From NCBI GenBank assembly GCA_046347195.1, contig JAXMGQ010000021.1, positions 14,762 to 78,761 of the forward strand: 64,000 nucleotides of DNA. The letters are read 5' to 3'. Every line of letters starts with the position of its first letter. Position 1 is the stretch's first letter. The position numbers and the translations under genes were made by a program. Below are positions 1 to 7,268 of the stretch, piece after piece. The DNA is from TMP-86 sp046347195. Its GTDB lineage: Bacteria > Pseudomonadota > Gammaproteobacteria > Steroidobacterales > Steroidobacteraceae. The notes beneath the pieces are model-generated. The model searched no databases and was not told the DNA's origin. It saw nothing but the letters and a program-made list of their open reading frames with translations.

Positions 1-247
1 TGGCGTAGTGCGAACCGATGTCCTTGATGAGGAACGGCACCCCTTCGAATGCGCCCCGGCCAGGACCCTCGCGCAGGGTTCTGGCCGTTTCCTCAGGCAC
101 TGGGGCGATGACGGCATTGAGCGTGCCATTCAGCCTGTCCACGGCGCGCTGGGCCGTGTCCGCCAATTCGCGCGCGGTCACCTGGCCGGCCTTCACCAGG
201 CCGGCGAGCGCAAGGCCGTCGAGCGCCGCATATTCACTGAGCTTCAT
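1..247 (-). CDS. Amidase signature family protein, N-terminal part (gene cut by window edge)
   Basis: The reverse strand reads 82 codons from an ATG at 247 and runs off the window without a stop. The product begins MKLSEYAALDGLALAGLVKA. Near residues 70-77 it has GVPFLIKD, which matches the segment holding the catalytic lysine of amidase-signature (AS) enzymes (Ser-cisSer-Lys triad). AS enzymes hydrolyse amide bonds; the substrate cannot be told from this fragment, and the serine-rich core lies outside the window. It is transcribed in the same direction as the N-acetyltransferase upstream (180 bp gap), so the two may share a transcript. No strong ribosome site precedes the ATG. The family call is firm; the function is open. 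Confidence 0.85.
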   Translation of the reverse strand, partial: MKLSEYAALDGLALAGLVKAGQVTARELADTAQRAVDRLNGTLNAVIAPVPEETARTLREGPGRGAFEGVPFLIKDIGSHYA

Positions 248-427
248 CGGCACGTCCCCTCGCGGCGGCGGACAGCATTCCTGCGGCCCGCCCGTCGCTC
301 GCTGCGCGTTACTCATGGGAATTCGCGCTGGAAACTATACCGTCAACGTAAAATGCGGATCAATGGCAAGTCTGCCCGCACTATCGACTTGCAGATCGTC
401 GAACCTGTCCGCCAGGACCCTCAGCGT

Positions 428-1249
428 CTACGCGGGCCAGGGCGCACCGGGTCGGCCGAATCGTGTACCGGCGGGGAAATGCAGGTCGAAGTGCCGGGCG
501 AGCAGCTCGATGAGCCCCGCCGATGTGTCGATGTCATATCGTTCGAGGATGTCGGCTCCACGGCGCCACGTGAATTCGCGATTCTGGATGCTGCGTCGTG
601 TGCCATCGAGCCCGGCACGCGCCACGGTCAGGCATTGCCGGAAAATCGATTCGGGATGCGTGCTGGCCCACCAATTGCCCATTTCCCGGTCGATGAGCGG
701 CATTTCCTCGCCATTGAACTCGTAGACGTCCTCCCACCGGCCTTTCAATTGCACCTGGTGGATCAGGCGTGCACCGTCGCGCGTGATCCGGCGGGTCTCG
801 TGCGGCGTCGGCTGTTCCAACTCCTCGGCCATGCGGATCGCAGAGGTCAGGGAGAATCCGCCGGTGCCACAGTCGACCATCCAGGGTTCATCCGCGAGAT
901 CGACGCGCAGGAAGAGATGCGTTCGCGGCGGAATGAACTCTCGCGGCTGCTTCAGGCGTATGCGGGCCGCGAGCGGGGTGACCTTGAAGCCAAGCGCTTC
1001 CAGCACGTGCAGCAGCAGGCCGTTCTGCTGGAAGCAGTAGCCGCCGCGATGATTCCGGACCAGTTGCCGTTCGAGCGAGTCCAGGTCCAGCTTCGGCACC
1101 AGGTCCTGCAGCACATCGAGGTTCTCGAACGGAATGGCCGCCGCATGATGCGCGGCGATGGCGTTCAACGTTGCCAGTACCGGTTCGCGGGGACCCTGGT
1201 AGCCGATGCGGGCGAAATACGCGTCGAGATCGGGAACGGGTGAGGGCAT
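428..1249 (-). CDS. nat: Arylamine N-acetyltransferase
   Basis: A 273-residue protein of the usual NAT length. The full catalytic triad is visible: Cys72 in RGGYCFQQN, His111 in PRTHLFLRV and Asp126 in WMVDCGTGG. Such cytosolic enzymes move an acetyl group from acetyl-CoA to arylamines or hydrazines by ping-pong chemistry through the cysteine. FENLDVL near residue 41 is also a family hallmark. The ATG at 1249 gives a standard NAT N-terminus (DLDAYFARIGYQGPREP). It lies between the amidase and the PRC-barrel gene, all on the minus strand, which would fit a small xenobiotic-processing group, but no pathway link is proven. Confidence 0.93.
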   Translation of the reverse strand: MPSPVPDLDAYFARIGYQGPREPVLATLNAIAAHHAAAIPFENLDVLQDLVPKLDLDSLERQLVRNHRGGYCFQQNGLLLHVLEALGFKVTPLAARIRLKQPREFIPPRTHLFLRVDLADEPWMVDCGTGGFSLTSAIRMAEELEQPTPHETRRITRDGARLIHQVQLKGRWEDVYEFNGEEMPLIDREMGNWWASTHPESIFRQCLTVARAGLDGTRRSIQNREFTWRRGADILERYDIDTSAGLIELLARHFDLHFPAGTRFGRPGAPWPA

Positions 1250-1302
1250 GCCGGCTACACTGCCGGAGCCTCAATTCCCGTTCAAGTACCGGGCCAGCGC
1301 GA

Positions 1303-1331
1303 CCGCCGGCCGCAGCATCGGCGGCCGGCGG
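1303..1331. other. GC-rich stem-loop between PRC-barrel gene and nat
   Basis: A perfect inverted repeat with 11-bp arms (CCGCCGGCCGC / GCGGCCGGCGG) and a 7-base loop lies about 50 bases after the PRC-barrel stop on the minus strand. There is no following T run, so it is not a classical intrinsic terminator. It may still pause or attenuate transcription into nat. It is the only notable structure in the 130-bp gap. Confidence 0.4.
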
Positions 1332-1379
1332 TTGATTCTCAGGGCGCGCTCCAGGCGCGCCTGCGGGAGGCATGAGGAC

Positions 1380-1742
1380 CTACCAGTAGCGCTCGGTCTT
1401 GTAGTAGTCGTAGGTCTTGTCGCGGTACAGGTGGCTGTCGCTTCGGGTCAGCGCTTCCAGGGAGTCCGCCGGCGCTGCGAGCAACTGGTCCTTCGTCACG
1501 TCCACGACATAGGCGCCATTGTTCTCATCGTAGTCGAGCTTGGCCCAGGGCATGGGGTGGTACTTCTCGCCCATCCCGAGGAAGCCGCCGAACCCGACCA
1601 CGGCGAACACGATGTTGTTCGATTCCTTGTCGAGAACGATATCCTCGACCTTGCCGATGCTCTTGCCGCTGCGATCCTTCACATCGGTGCCGATCACCTT
1701 TTTGGCACGGATCGAGGAAGTGTGTCCTGATGCAGTAGTCAT
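1380..1742 (-). CDS. PRC-barrel domain protein
   Basis: The 120-residue product begins MTTASGHTSSIRAKKVIGTD. I chose the ATG at 1742 because GGAGG sits seven bases upstream (GGAGGTCTTTCATG), although the frame stays open to 1904. The core (KVIGTDVKDRSGKSIGKVEDIVLD, followed by a Phe/Gly-rich strand and a PMPWAKLDYDE segment) is the PRC-barrel fold found in photosynthetic reaction-centre H subunits, RimM and many stress-related proteins. The tail is rich in Tyr, Lys and Arg (HLYRDKTYDYYKTERYW). Small soluble proteins of this type are often stress- or envelope-linked in Proteobacteria; no specific role can be assigned. It is divergent from the metallo-hydrolase gene at 1858. Confidence 0.85.
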   Translation of the reverse strand: MTTASGHTSSIRAKKVIGTDVKDRSGKSIGKVEDIVLDKESNNIVFAVVGFGGFLGMGEKYHPMPWAKLDYDENNGAYVVDVTKDQLLAAPADSLEALTRSDSHLYRDKTYDYYKTERYW

Positions 1743-1857
1743 GAAAGACCTCCGGTGGTTGCAGGTCCGGCATCTTGATCCAGCTTTTCGGCGGCGTGAG
1801 GCGGATGATGCGCCTGAGTGGTGCGGGAATGCGCTGACAGCGCGAAGGAGAGAGACC

Positions 1858-2811
1858 TTGAACGGACGTGTCCTGTGGGCGAGCCTGGCGATCGCGGCGG
1901 CCATGGGCGCGTGCGCTGCCGCTTTCGCACCTTACCTCTATGCCGAGCTCTGGCCCTGGACCCATGCTTCGAGCGCCGTCAGCAACGAGCCGGTGAGCCT
2001 GACCCAGGGCAGGATGTTCGATGACTACTTTGCCGTGCAGGACCTGGGCGCCGGCACGTATGCCATCGGCGAGCCGCGTTATTACCAGGCCAATTACTCG
2101 TACCTGATCATCGGGCAGCGGCGGGCGTTGCTGTTCGATGCCGGCTCCGGCACGCGCAACCTGCGGCCCGTGGTGGCCGCGCTGACCGCATTGCCGGTCA
2201 CGGTGCTGCCGTCCCATCTTCATTTCGACCACACGAACGGGATCCGCGCGTTCGATCACATCGCGCTCGTCGACCTGCCCGAGACGCGCGCGCGCGTCGA
2301 TCACGGCCGCTTCCAGCCGGGGCGCTATGAGTTCCTGGGCATGATCGATGGCCTGCAGGCGCCCTCGATGCTCGTGTCGGAATGGATCAAGCCGGGCGCG
2401 GGCATCGATCTCGGAGGCCGGGTGATCACGCTGCTGTCGACCCCGGGCCACACATCGCAGTCGGTGTCGCTCCTCGACCACGACGCGCATCGGCTGTTCA
2501 CGGGGGACTTCATCTATCCAACCATGCTGTACGCCTTCCTGCCGGGTTCCAGCCTGTCGGCTTACCGGAAGACCGTCGGTGAACTGCTCGCCAGCCTGCC
2601 GAAGGGCACGACCCTGTGGACGGCGCATTGCTGTCGTCGGAATGATGCGTATTCGGCGCCGTGGCTGTCCCTCAAGGACCTCGAGGACCTGCGTCGTGCG
2701 CTTTCGCAACTCGACGCAGGCACTCTCGAGGGTCAAGGTTTCTTCCCGCGCAGCTACCCGGTCAACGATCAGATGACCTTGGGCACAGGCTTTCCCTGGA
2801 CGAATCGATAG
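1858..2811 (+). CDS. MBL-fold metallo-hydrolase, exported or membrane-anchored
   Basis: I start at TTG 1858 because AAGGAG sits seven bases upstream and the frame then opens directly into a hydrophobic leader (residues 5-26); the open frame itself extends back to 1540 over the divergent PRC gene. The metal-binding motif of the metallo-beta-lactamase fold is HLHFDH (His120, His122, Asp124, His125), with His198 in STPGHTSQS and Asp217 in LFTGDFIY completing the usual two-metal ligand set. Family members include lactonases, glyoxalase II and quorum-quenching enzymes. The single leader suggests action in the periplasm. No substrate is indicated. The stop is ten bases from the stump of a TonB receptor on the other strand. 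Confidence 0.85.
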   Translation: MNGRVLWASLAIAAAMGACAAAFAPYLYAELWPWTHASSAVSNEPVSLTQGRMFDDYFAVQDLGAGTYAIGEPRYYQANYSYLIIGQRRALLFDAGSGTRNLRPVVAALTALPVTVLPSHLHFDHTNGIRAFDHIALVDLPETRARVDHGRFQPGRYEFLGMIDGLQAPSMLVSEWIKPGAGIDLGGRVITLLSTPGHTSQSVSLLDHDAHRLFTGDFIYPTMLYAFLPGSSLSAYRKTVGELLASLPKGTTLWTAHCCRRNDAYSAPWLSLKDLEDLRRALSQLDAGTLEGQGFFPRSYPVNDQMTLGTGFPWTNR

Positions 2812-2820
2812 CGCTGCACC

Positions 2821-2982
2821 TCAGAAGCCGGCGCTCAGGCGAAGGCCGAAGTACCGGTTGGTGTCACGCGCCGGTTGTCCGATGACCGTGTTCGTGCTGC
2901 CCCACGGCGCACTCCAGAGGTCCTCGAGATCGACGAAGTAATGCTTGTCGAGGACGTTGTTGCAGAACGCGGTGACTGACTG
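2821..2982 (-). pseudogene. C-terminal stump of a TonB-dependent receptor
   Basis: Reading the minus strand gives about 54 codons ending in a stop at 2821. They include VTAFCNNVLDKHYFVD and the tail DTNRYFGLRLSAGF. The N-N-(L)-D-K-x-Y-F block followed by a final beta-strand ending in Phe is the typical end of a TonB-dependent outer-membrane receptor. Upstream the frame is closed by a TGA at 2983-2985, so only the last strands survive. It lies just after the stop of the complete receptor at 3083-5386 on the same strand, but is not a copy of that gene's own C-terminus. I read it as the remains of a second, tandem receptor. Confidence 0.7.
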
Positions 2983-3082
2983 TCAGCGCTCATTCCGCCT
3001 GCCGCAGCAGCCACGCTACCGCTCACCGGAAAATTACCCGGTCGGCGAGAAATGTGGGCTAGCATCACGCGTTGTGCACAGC

Positions 3083-5386
3083 CTAGAATCGGTACGATAC
3101 GGATCCGCCAAACCAGCGCGGCTCACCGTAGCCGATCTGGGTCCATCCACCGAAGTCGGAAGCCTCGAATCCTACGGTCTTGTAGCGCTCGTCGGCCAAG
3201 TTGCGGCCGAACGCGGCCACTTCCCATTTCGAATCCAGGCTCTGCCAGGCTAGGCGTGCGCCCACCAGCGTGTAGGGATCACGTTCGGTCGCATCGAAAT
3301 TGGTCAGCGAAATATAAGATTTTCCGACATGCGAAACATCCGCCTGCACGCTCAGCTTTCCGAACGGCATGGGAATCTCGTAACGTGCGGATGCAAAGCC
3401 GGTGAATTTGCTGGTGTACGGCGGCATTCGGGTGGCGACAGACGAGCCCAGGGAATTTGAGAGCGCGACGTCTTTAACCTTGGCATCGAGCAGGCTCGCC
3501 CCGAGCATGAACTCGAGGCCCGCGACCGGGCGGACGTTGAAATCGAATTCCACGCCCTTGATCGTCGCCGGATTGTTGGTGACGACGGTGGAGAAATTGA
3601 TGAACTTGAACGCCTGGTAGTCCTTGTAATCATAGTAGAACACGCTGCCATTCAAAGTGGCGTGGCCATTCAGGATCGTGGTCTTGGCGCCGAGTTCGTA
3701 GGAATCCAGCTTCTCCGGCTTGTACTGGATCTCGGCATCCGGGGGCGTCGCTCCACCGGCGAACGGCGCGTTGAAACTGCCGGCCTTGGTGCCGCGGCTG
3801 TAGCCGGCGAACAGCAGCACATCCTTGAGCGGACGGTACTCGATCTGCGCCTTGCCCGAATACAGCCAGCCGGAGAGCGAGCCACGGTAGCTGCGCGCAT
3901 CCACGATGAAATTGCCGTCGAAGTCTTGCACGTTGCCGTCGTAACTGAAATTCTTTTCCTCCTTGGTGGCGCGGAAACCGCCAACGAGCGTCACCTTGTC
4001 GGTGAGGGAGTGTTCGGCCTGCACGAACCCCGAGTAGGAATTGGTCTTCAGGCGGAATGGACTCGACACCTGTACACCCAGGAAGAAAGGCCGTTGCAGA
4101 TCAGTTTCCCAAGCGTCGATGTGCAGGTAATAGCCGCCGGCCGTCAGCCGTGTTCCGCCGAAATCACGAAAATAGCGCAGCTCCTGCGACCAGTTTTCGA
4201 TCTTGGCCCAGGTGTTGGTGTCGAAGTAGGTTTGCGATGTCGCATCGTCATCGAGCGCCAGGTAGTAACGCAGCTTCTTGTAATCGGTGATCGCCGTGAT
4301 CTGCCCGCCCGTTCCCAGATCGTAGTTGAGCCGGAAGGTGCCGCCGCCGATCTTGTTGTAAGAGCCGCTCGACTGGCCGTGATTCGCATCCACGCGCAGA
4401 TGCTGGGCATCGGATGCGGGCTGCGGGACGTACGGCTGTCCTGTGAACGGGTCGATTCCCGCGAACTGCGTCGGCTCGTTCACGAAGATGGAGTTCGGCA
4501 TGCCGTTCTGCACGACGCTGCGGGTCGACAGCACCATGTACGGACCCCAGGACTGATCGGTGTCACTGAAGTAGCCGGTGAACAGCAGGTCCAAACTGTC
4601 GGTCGGCTGCACGGCCACATGCAACCGTGCGGACTTGGTCTTTTTGCCGCCGAGATCGCCGCCGTTGGGATTGGTGTTCTTGACCCACCCATCGTTCTTG
4701 TCGTAGGCGACCGCCAGCCGAGCCTGCACCCGATCCGAGAGCGGCCCGCCGATCGCGGCCTGCGCTCCAAAGCTGGAGTAAGAGCCGAATGACACCGACG
4801 CCGTGGCGTTGAAATCCTTGGTGGGCTTGCGGGTGGTAATGCTGACGAGACCGCCGGTAGCATTGCGTCCGAACAGCGTGCCCTGCGGTCCCTTCAACAC
4901 TTCCACCCGTTCCACGTCCAGCAGCCCGATGCCCGAGACGTTGTTGGCCGCGAGATAGCCTTCGTCGATATACACGGCGACCGGCGACTCCGCGTGTGCC
5001 TGAAAGTCCTGCTGCGTGATGCCGCGAATAGAGAACATGACATTCTGTCCGGCAAAACTGCCCGACACGCCGACGCCGGGCGTGAGCTTGGCGATATCAG
5101 GCACGTCCACAGCGCCAAGTTCGGCGAGTTTGTCGCCGCTGAAGGCATTGAGTGTGATGCCGACGTCCTGCGCTTTCTGAACGCGCTTCTGCGCGGTTAC
5201 CACCACTTCCTCGAGCACATACGATGCCGCTTCGGCCCCGTAGGCGGGCAGCGCTCGCGCCCAGGAAAAACAGGCTACGCCGGCCGCCAGTGCTGTCGCC
5301 CATCGAGGTAAGCGAGCCCCTGGCCGGGATTGTCCAGATCTGGCATATCCACGAACGCGTTGCATGATCATCGGATAAACCCCCAT
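3083..5386 (-). CDS. TonB-dependent outer-membrane receptor
   Basis: 767 residues with a signal region (hydrophobic stretch around residues 30-45), then LEEVVVTAQKR, the plug-start motif common in catabolic TonB receptors. The plug domain follows, with RGITQQDF and VEVLKGPQGTLFGRNATGG. After it come the long 22-strand barrel and the family ending, GNLADERY-like (AFGRNLADERYKTVG), with a terminal SYRF. It should move a bulky or scarce substrate across the outer membrane using TonB energy. Start choice is uncertain: ATG 5386 (MGVYPM) or the internal ATG six codons later, which has GGGGG upstream. It is divergent from a GntR regulator, and a candidate operator shared with the hyuA promoter lies between them. 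Substrate unknown. Confidence 0.92.
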   Translation of the reverse strand: MGVYPMIMQRVRGYARSGQSRPGARLPRWATALAAGVACFSWARALPAYGAEAASYVLEEVVVTAQKRVQKAQDVGITLNAFSGDKLAELGAVDVPDIAKLTPGVGVSGSFAGQNVMFSIRGITQQDFQAHAESPVAVYIDEGYLAANNVSGIGLLDVERVEVLKGPQGTLFGRNATGGLVSITTRKPTKDFNATASVSFGSYSSFGAQAAIGGPLSDRVQARLAVAYDKNDGWVKNTNPNGGDLGGKKTKSARLHVAVQPTDSLDLLFTGYFSDTDQSWGPYMVLSTRSVVQNGMPNSIFVNEPTQFAGIDPFTGQPYVPQPASDAQHLRVDANHGQSSGSYNKIGGGTFRLNYDLGTGGQITAITDYKKLRYYLALDDDATSQTYFDTNTWAKIENWSQELRYFRDFGGTRLTAGGYYLHIDAWETDLQRPFFLGVQVSSPFRLKTNSYSGFVQAEHSLTDKVTLVGGFRATKEEKNFSYDGNVQDFDGNFIVDARSYRGSLSGWLYSGKAQIEYRPLKDVLLFAGYSRGTKAGSFNAPFAGGATPPDAEIQYKPEKLDSYELGAKTTILNGHATLNGSVFYYDYKDYQAFKFINFSTVVTNNPATIKGVEFDFNVRPVAGLEFMLGASLLDAKVKDVALSNSLGSSVATRMPPYTSKFTGFASARYEIPMPFGKLSVQADVSHVGKSYISLTNFDATERDPYTLVGARLAWQSLDSKWEVAAFGRNLADERYKTVGFEASDFGGWTQIGYGEPRWFGGSVSYRF

Positions 5387-5390
5387 GTCT

Positions 5391-5443
5391 ATCGGTTTTT
5401 TACCGATTAATACCTATAATGTTCGAAGATATGACGATCGTCA
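5391..5443. promoter_or_regulatory. Divergent control region between TonB receptor and GntR gene
   Basis: Three symmetric elements stand in 53 bases. ATCGGT-TTTTT-ACCGAT is at 5391-5407. TAATGTTCGAAGATAT is at 5417-5432 and matches 13 of 16 bases of the perfect palindrome in front of hyuA. The 12-bp palindrome TGACGATCGTCA is at 5432-5443. A perfect -10 hexamer TATAAT (5415-5420) reads toward the GntR gene, though its start codon is 100 bases away. The likely reading is a promoter/operator zone bound by the adjacent GntR protein. Confidence 0.5.
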
Positions 5444-5520
5444 AGCGTTGATTCCCACCCTGAAGGGCTGGATATCATTGTTGCGTCTTCACTACGTTTT
5501 GGGGAAAGTACGAGCCGCGT

Positions 5521-6273
5521 ATGACACAGGGGCAGAATTCATCGACCGACGCAACTGAATCGCAGGAAACGGAGGCGCAGACACGCAAGGTCCCTGCCAC
5601 CGAGCGGGTGCTGGGCCATATCCTGGAAGAACTCGACGCCGGGCGACTGGGCCCCGGCTCGCGAGTCAATGCGGCGCGAATCGCACAAGATTTGGGCCTG
5701 AGCGCAGCGCCGGTACGCGAGGCGCTTTGCGTTCTCGCGGGGCGCGGCGTAGTGGAACTGTTACCGGATCGCGGCGCGGTGATGACCCCGATCACCTCGA
5801 GAGAGGTCCGTCTGATTTGGGAAGTCATCACTCCGGTCGGTTGTGTCGGACTGGAGCTGGCGGCATCGGCATTGCGTGAGGGAGCGGATCCAAGCGAACT
5901 CATCGTCGCATATGAAACGCTGCGATCCTGCGCCAGCGGTACCCCGCCGATTCGTTTCATCCTGGCCCTGAACGAATGGCATTACGTGGCGAATCGCCTG
6001 GGCGGCAATGAATACGTCACAATCGCCTTGGATCGGTTGGGCATCGCGTACTGGGACCGCTACCTGGTCGGGCTCATCAACGTCAACGCCAACATCCGTG
6101 GCTACCTGGAAAACTACCGGCGCATGCACGAATCGCTGCTCGCGGGAGATGGACCGGCTGCGGCGGCGGCCCTTCGCTTTCATGCTGCCTGGTCCGTGGC
6201 TCTGATCGACCGCGCCGAGGCCACTCTGCCGCGCCGTCGGGGCCGCCGCAGCGCGGCAGCAGTCACACGATAG
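5521..6273 (+). CDS. GntR-family transcriptional regulator (FadR/FCD type)
   Basis: 250 residues. A polar N-terminal tail leads into a winged helix-turn-helix at about residues 27-90. It includes RIAQDLGLSAAPVREALCVL, the recognition-helix signature of the GntR family, and the wing RGVVELLPDRGAVMTP. The C-terminal half is all-helical (FCD-like) with LNEWHYVANRLGG carrying Asn/His candidates for metal or ligand contact. Such proteins repress catabolic operons until the pathway substrate binds. It stands divergent from the TonB receptor and converges with the hydroxyacyl-CoA dehydrogenase pseudogene (3-bp gap). Shared palindromes suggest it controls both the receptor and the hyuAB operon (inference). 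Confidence 0.9.
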   Translation: MTQGQNSSTDATESQETEAQTRKVPATERVLGHILEELDAGRLGPGSRVNAARIAQDLGLSAAPVREALCVLAGRGVVELLPDRGAVMTPITSREVRLIWEVITPVGCVGLELAASALREGADPSELIVAYETLRSCASGTPPIRFILALNEWHYVANRLGGNEYVTIALDRLGIAYWDRYLVGLINVNANIRGYLENYRRMHESLLAGDGPAAAAALRFHAAWSVALIDRAEATLPRRRGRRSAAAVTR

Positions 6274-6276
6274 TCG

Positions 6277-7197
6277 TCACTTGCGCGCAAACGCGATCCG
6301 ATCAAGGGCCGCGCGTAGCTGCGCAAGAGCCGCGTCATGGTCGCGGGCGCGAACCGGCAATTCAAGGACCGGAACATGCGCACGGCGCGACGCGATGACG
6401 GTTCGCAGCGCTCCCGCGGTCCACGCCTTGCGACACCCCAGGGACTCGCCCAGCGCTGCGTACGCGGCCGCATATTTCTTCGTATATTCGGTAATGCCGC
6501 CGGGCGCGTTGAGATCCATGGTTTCGATCGGCCCGCTCAACGCCCAGCGGGGTCCAAGCGCCCCGGTCATGACCGCATCGAGTTCATTGGGAGTTGCGGC
6601 TCCGTCCGCGATCAATGCCATCGCTTCATCCATGACGGCAGCCTGCAACCGGTTACCGATATAGCCGAAAATCGGCTTACGCATCACCACCGGTGATAGC
6701 CCAACGGAACGCAGGACGCGGCTCGCTTGATCGATCCTCTGCATACTCGTCCATCGGCTTGGCACGAGTTCCACCGCCGACAGCAGATAGCACGGGTTGA
6801 ACGGGTGCGCCACGATCAAACGTTGGCATGCGCTCCCTTCCAGAAAATCGTCGGGCAACAGCGCTGATGCCGAGGAACACAGCAGAGCCTGCGCTGCCCT
6901 GAGCCGAGCCAACTCGCCGAAGATCGCGCTTGGCTTGGACTTCCTCAACGATGTATTCCCGCACATAATCGACATCGCGCACCGCGGAGGCAAGACTCGC
7001 CACGACCGATATGGATGCGGCAGTCGCGGCACGGTCCGGCCAGAGGTCGCGGAGCACCGACTCGGCTGCCAGCCTGGTCGCCCCCGCGCGGTCTGGCGCC
7101 AGGTCATACAATTTCACCGGAATCCCGGCCCGAGAAAAACCACGCTCCATCCGAGTCCGATGGGTCCCGCCCCCACCATCGCGACACTTTGCAACAT
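6277..7197 (-). pseudogene. 3-hydroxyacyl-CoA dehydrogenase / lambda-crystallin-like, two frameshifts
   Basis: The protein can be followed over about 306 codons but in three reading frames. The first part, from ATG 7197, gives MLQSVAMVGAGPIGLGWSVVF, a Rossmann GxGxxG motif. A missing T in the T5 run near 7135 shifts to the frame beginning SRAGIPVKLYDLAPDRAG. A second shift near 6945 (after VEEVQAK) leads into AIFGELARL, then AHPFNPCYLL (catalytic His region) and ETMDLNAPGGITEY, the C-terminal dimer domain. The last motif is typical of the lambda-crystallin/L-gulonate or carnitine dehydrogenase branch. It would oxidise a 3-hydroxy acid or acyl-CoA with NAD. It is divergent from hyuA. Both lesions are single-base indels, so sequencing error is possible. 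Confidence 0.8.
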
Positions 7198-7222
7198 AGT
7201 TGTTAGCGTCTGATGTCAGCCT

Positions 7223-7238
7223 TAATCTTCGAAGATTA
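7223..7238. promoter_or_regulatory. Perfect 16-bp palindrome, candidate GntR operator
   Basis: TAATCTTCGAAGATTA is perfectly symmetric and lies in the 71-bp gap between the divergent hydroxyacyl-CoA dehydrogenase pseudogene and hyuA, 31 bases before the hyuA TTG. A 13/16 match, TAATGTTCGAAGATAT, sits before the TonB receptor at 5417-5432. The shared TTCGAAGAT core suggests a common repressor. Confidence 0.55.
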
Positions 7239-7268
7239 TATTGATTAATATTCAGAAATAAGGAATTA

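Noticed and set aside
8..1243. Long plus-strand open frame of 411 codons
   Set aside because: It is antisense to the arylamine N-acetyltransferase and amidase, which show clear catalytic motifs. GC-rich codon bias opens the opposite strand.
3662..4792. 376-codon plus-strand frame
   Set aside because: Mirror of the TonB receptor; no family features of its own.
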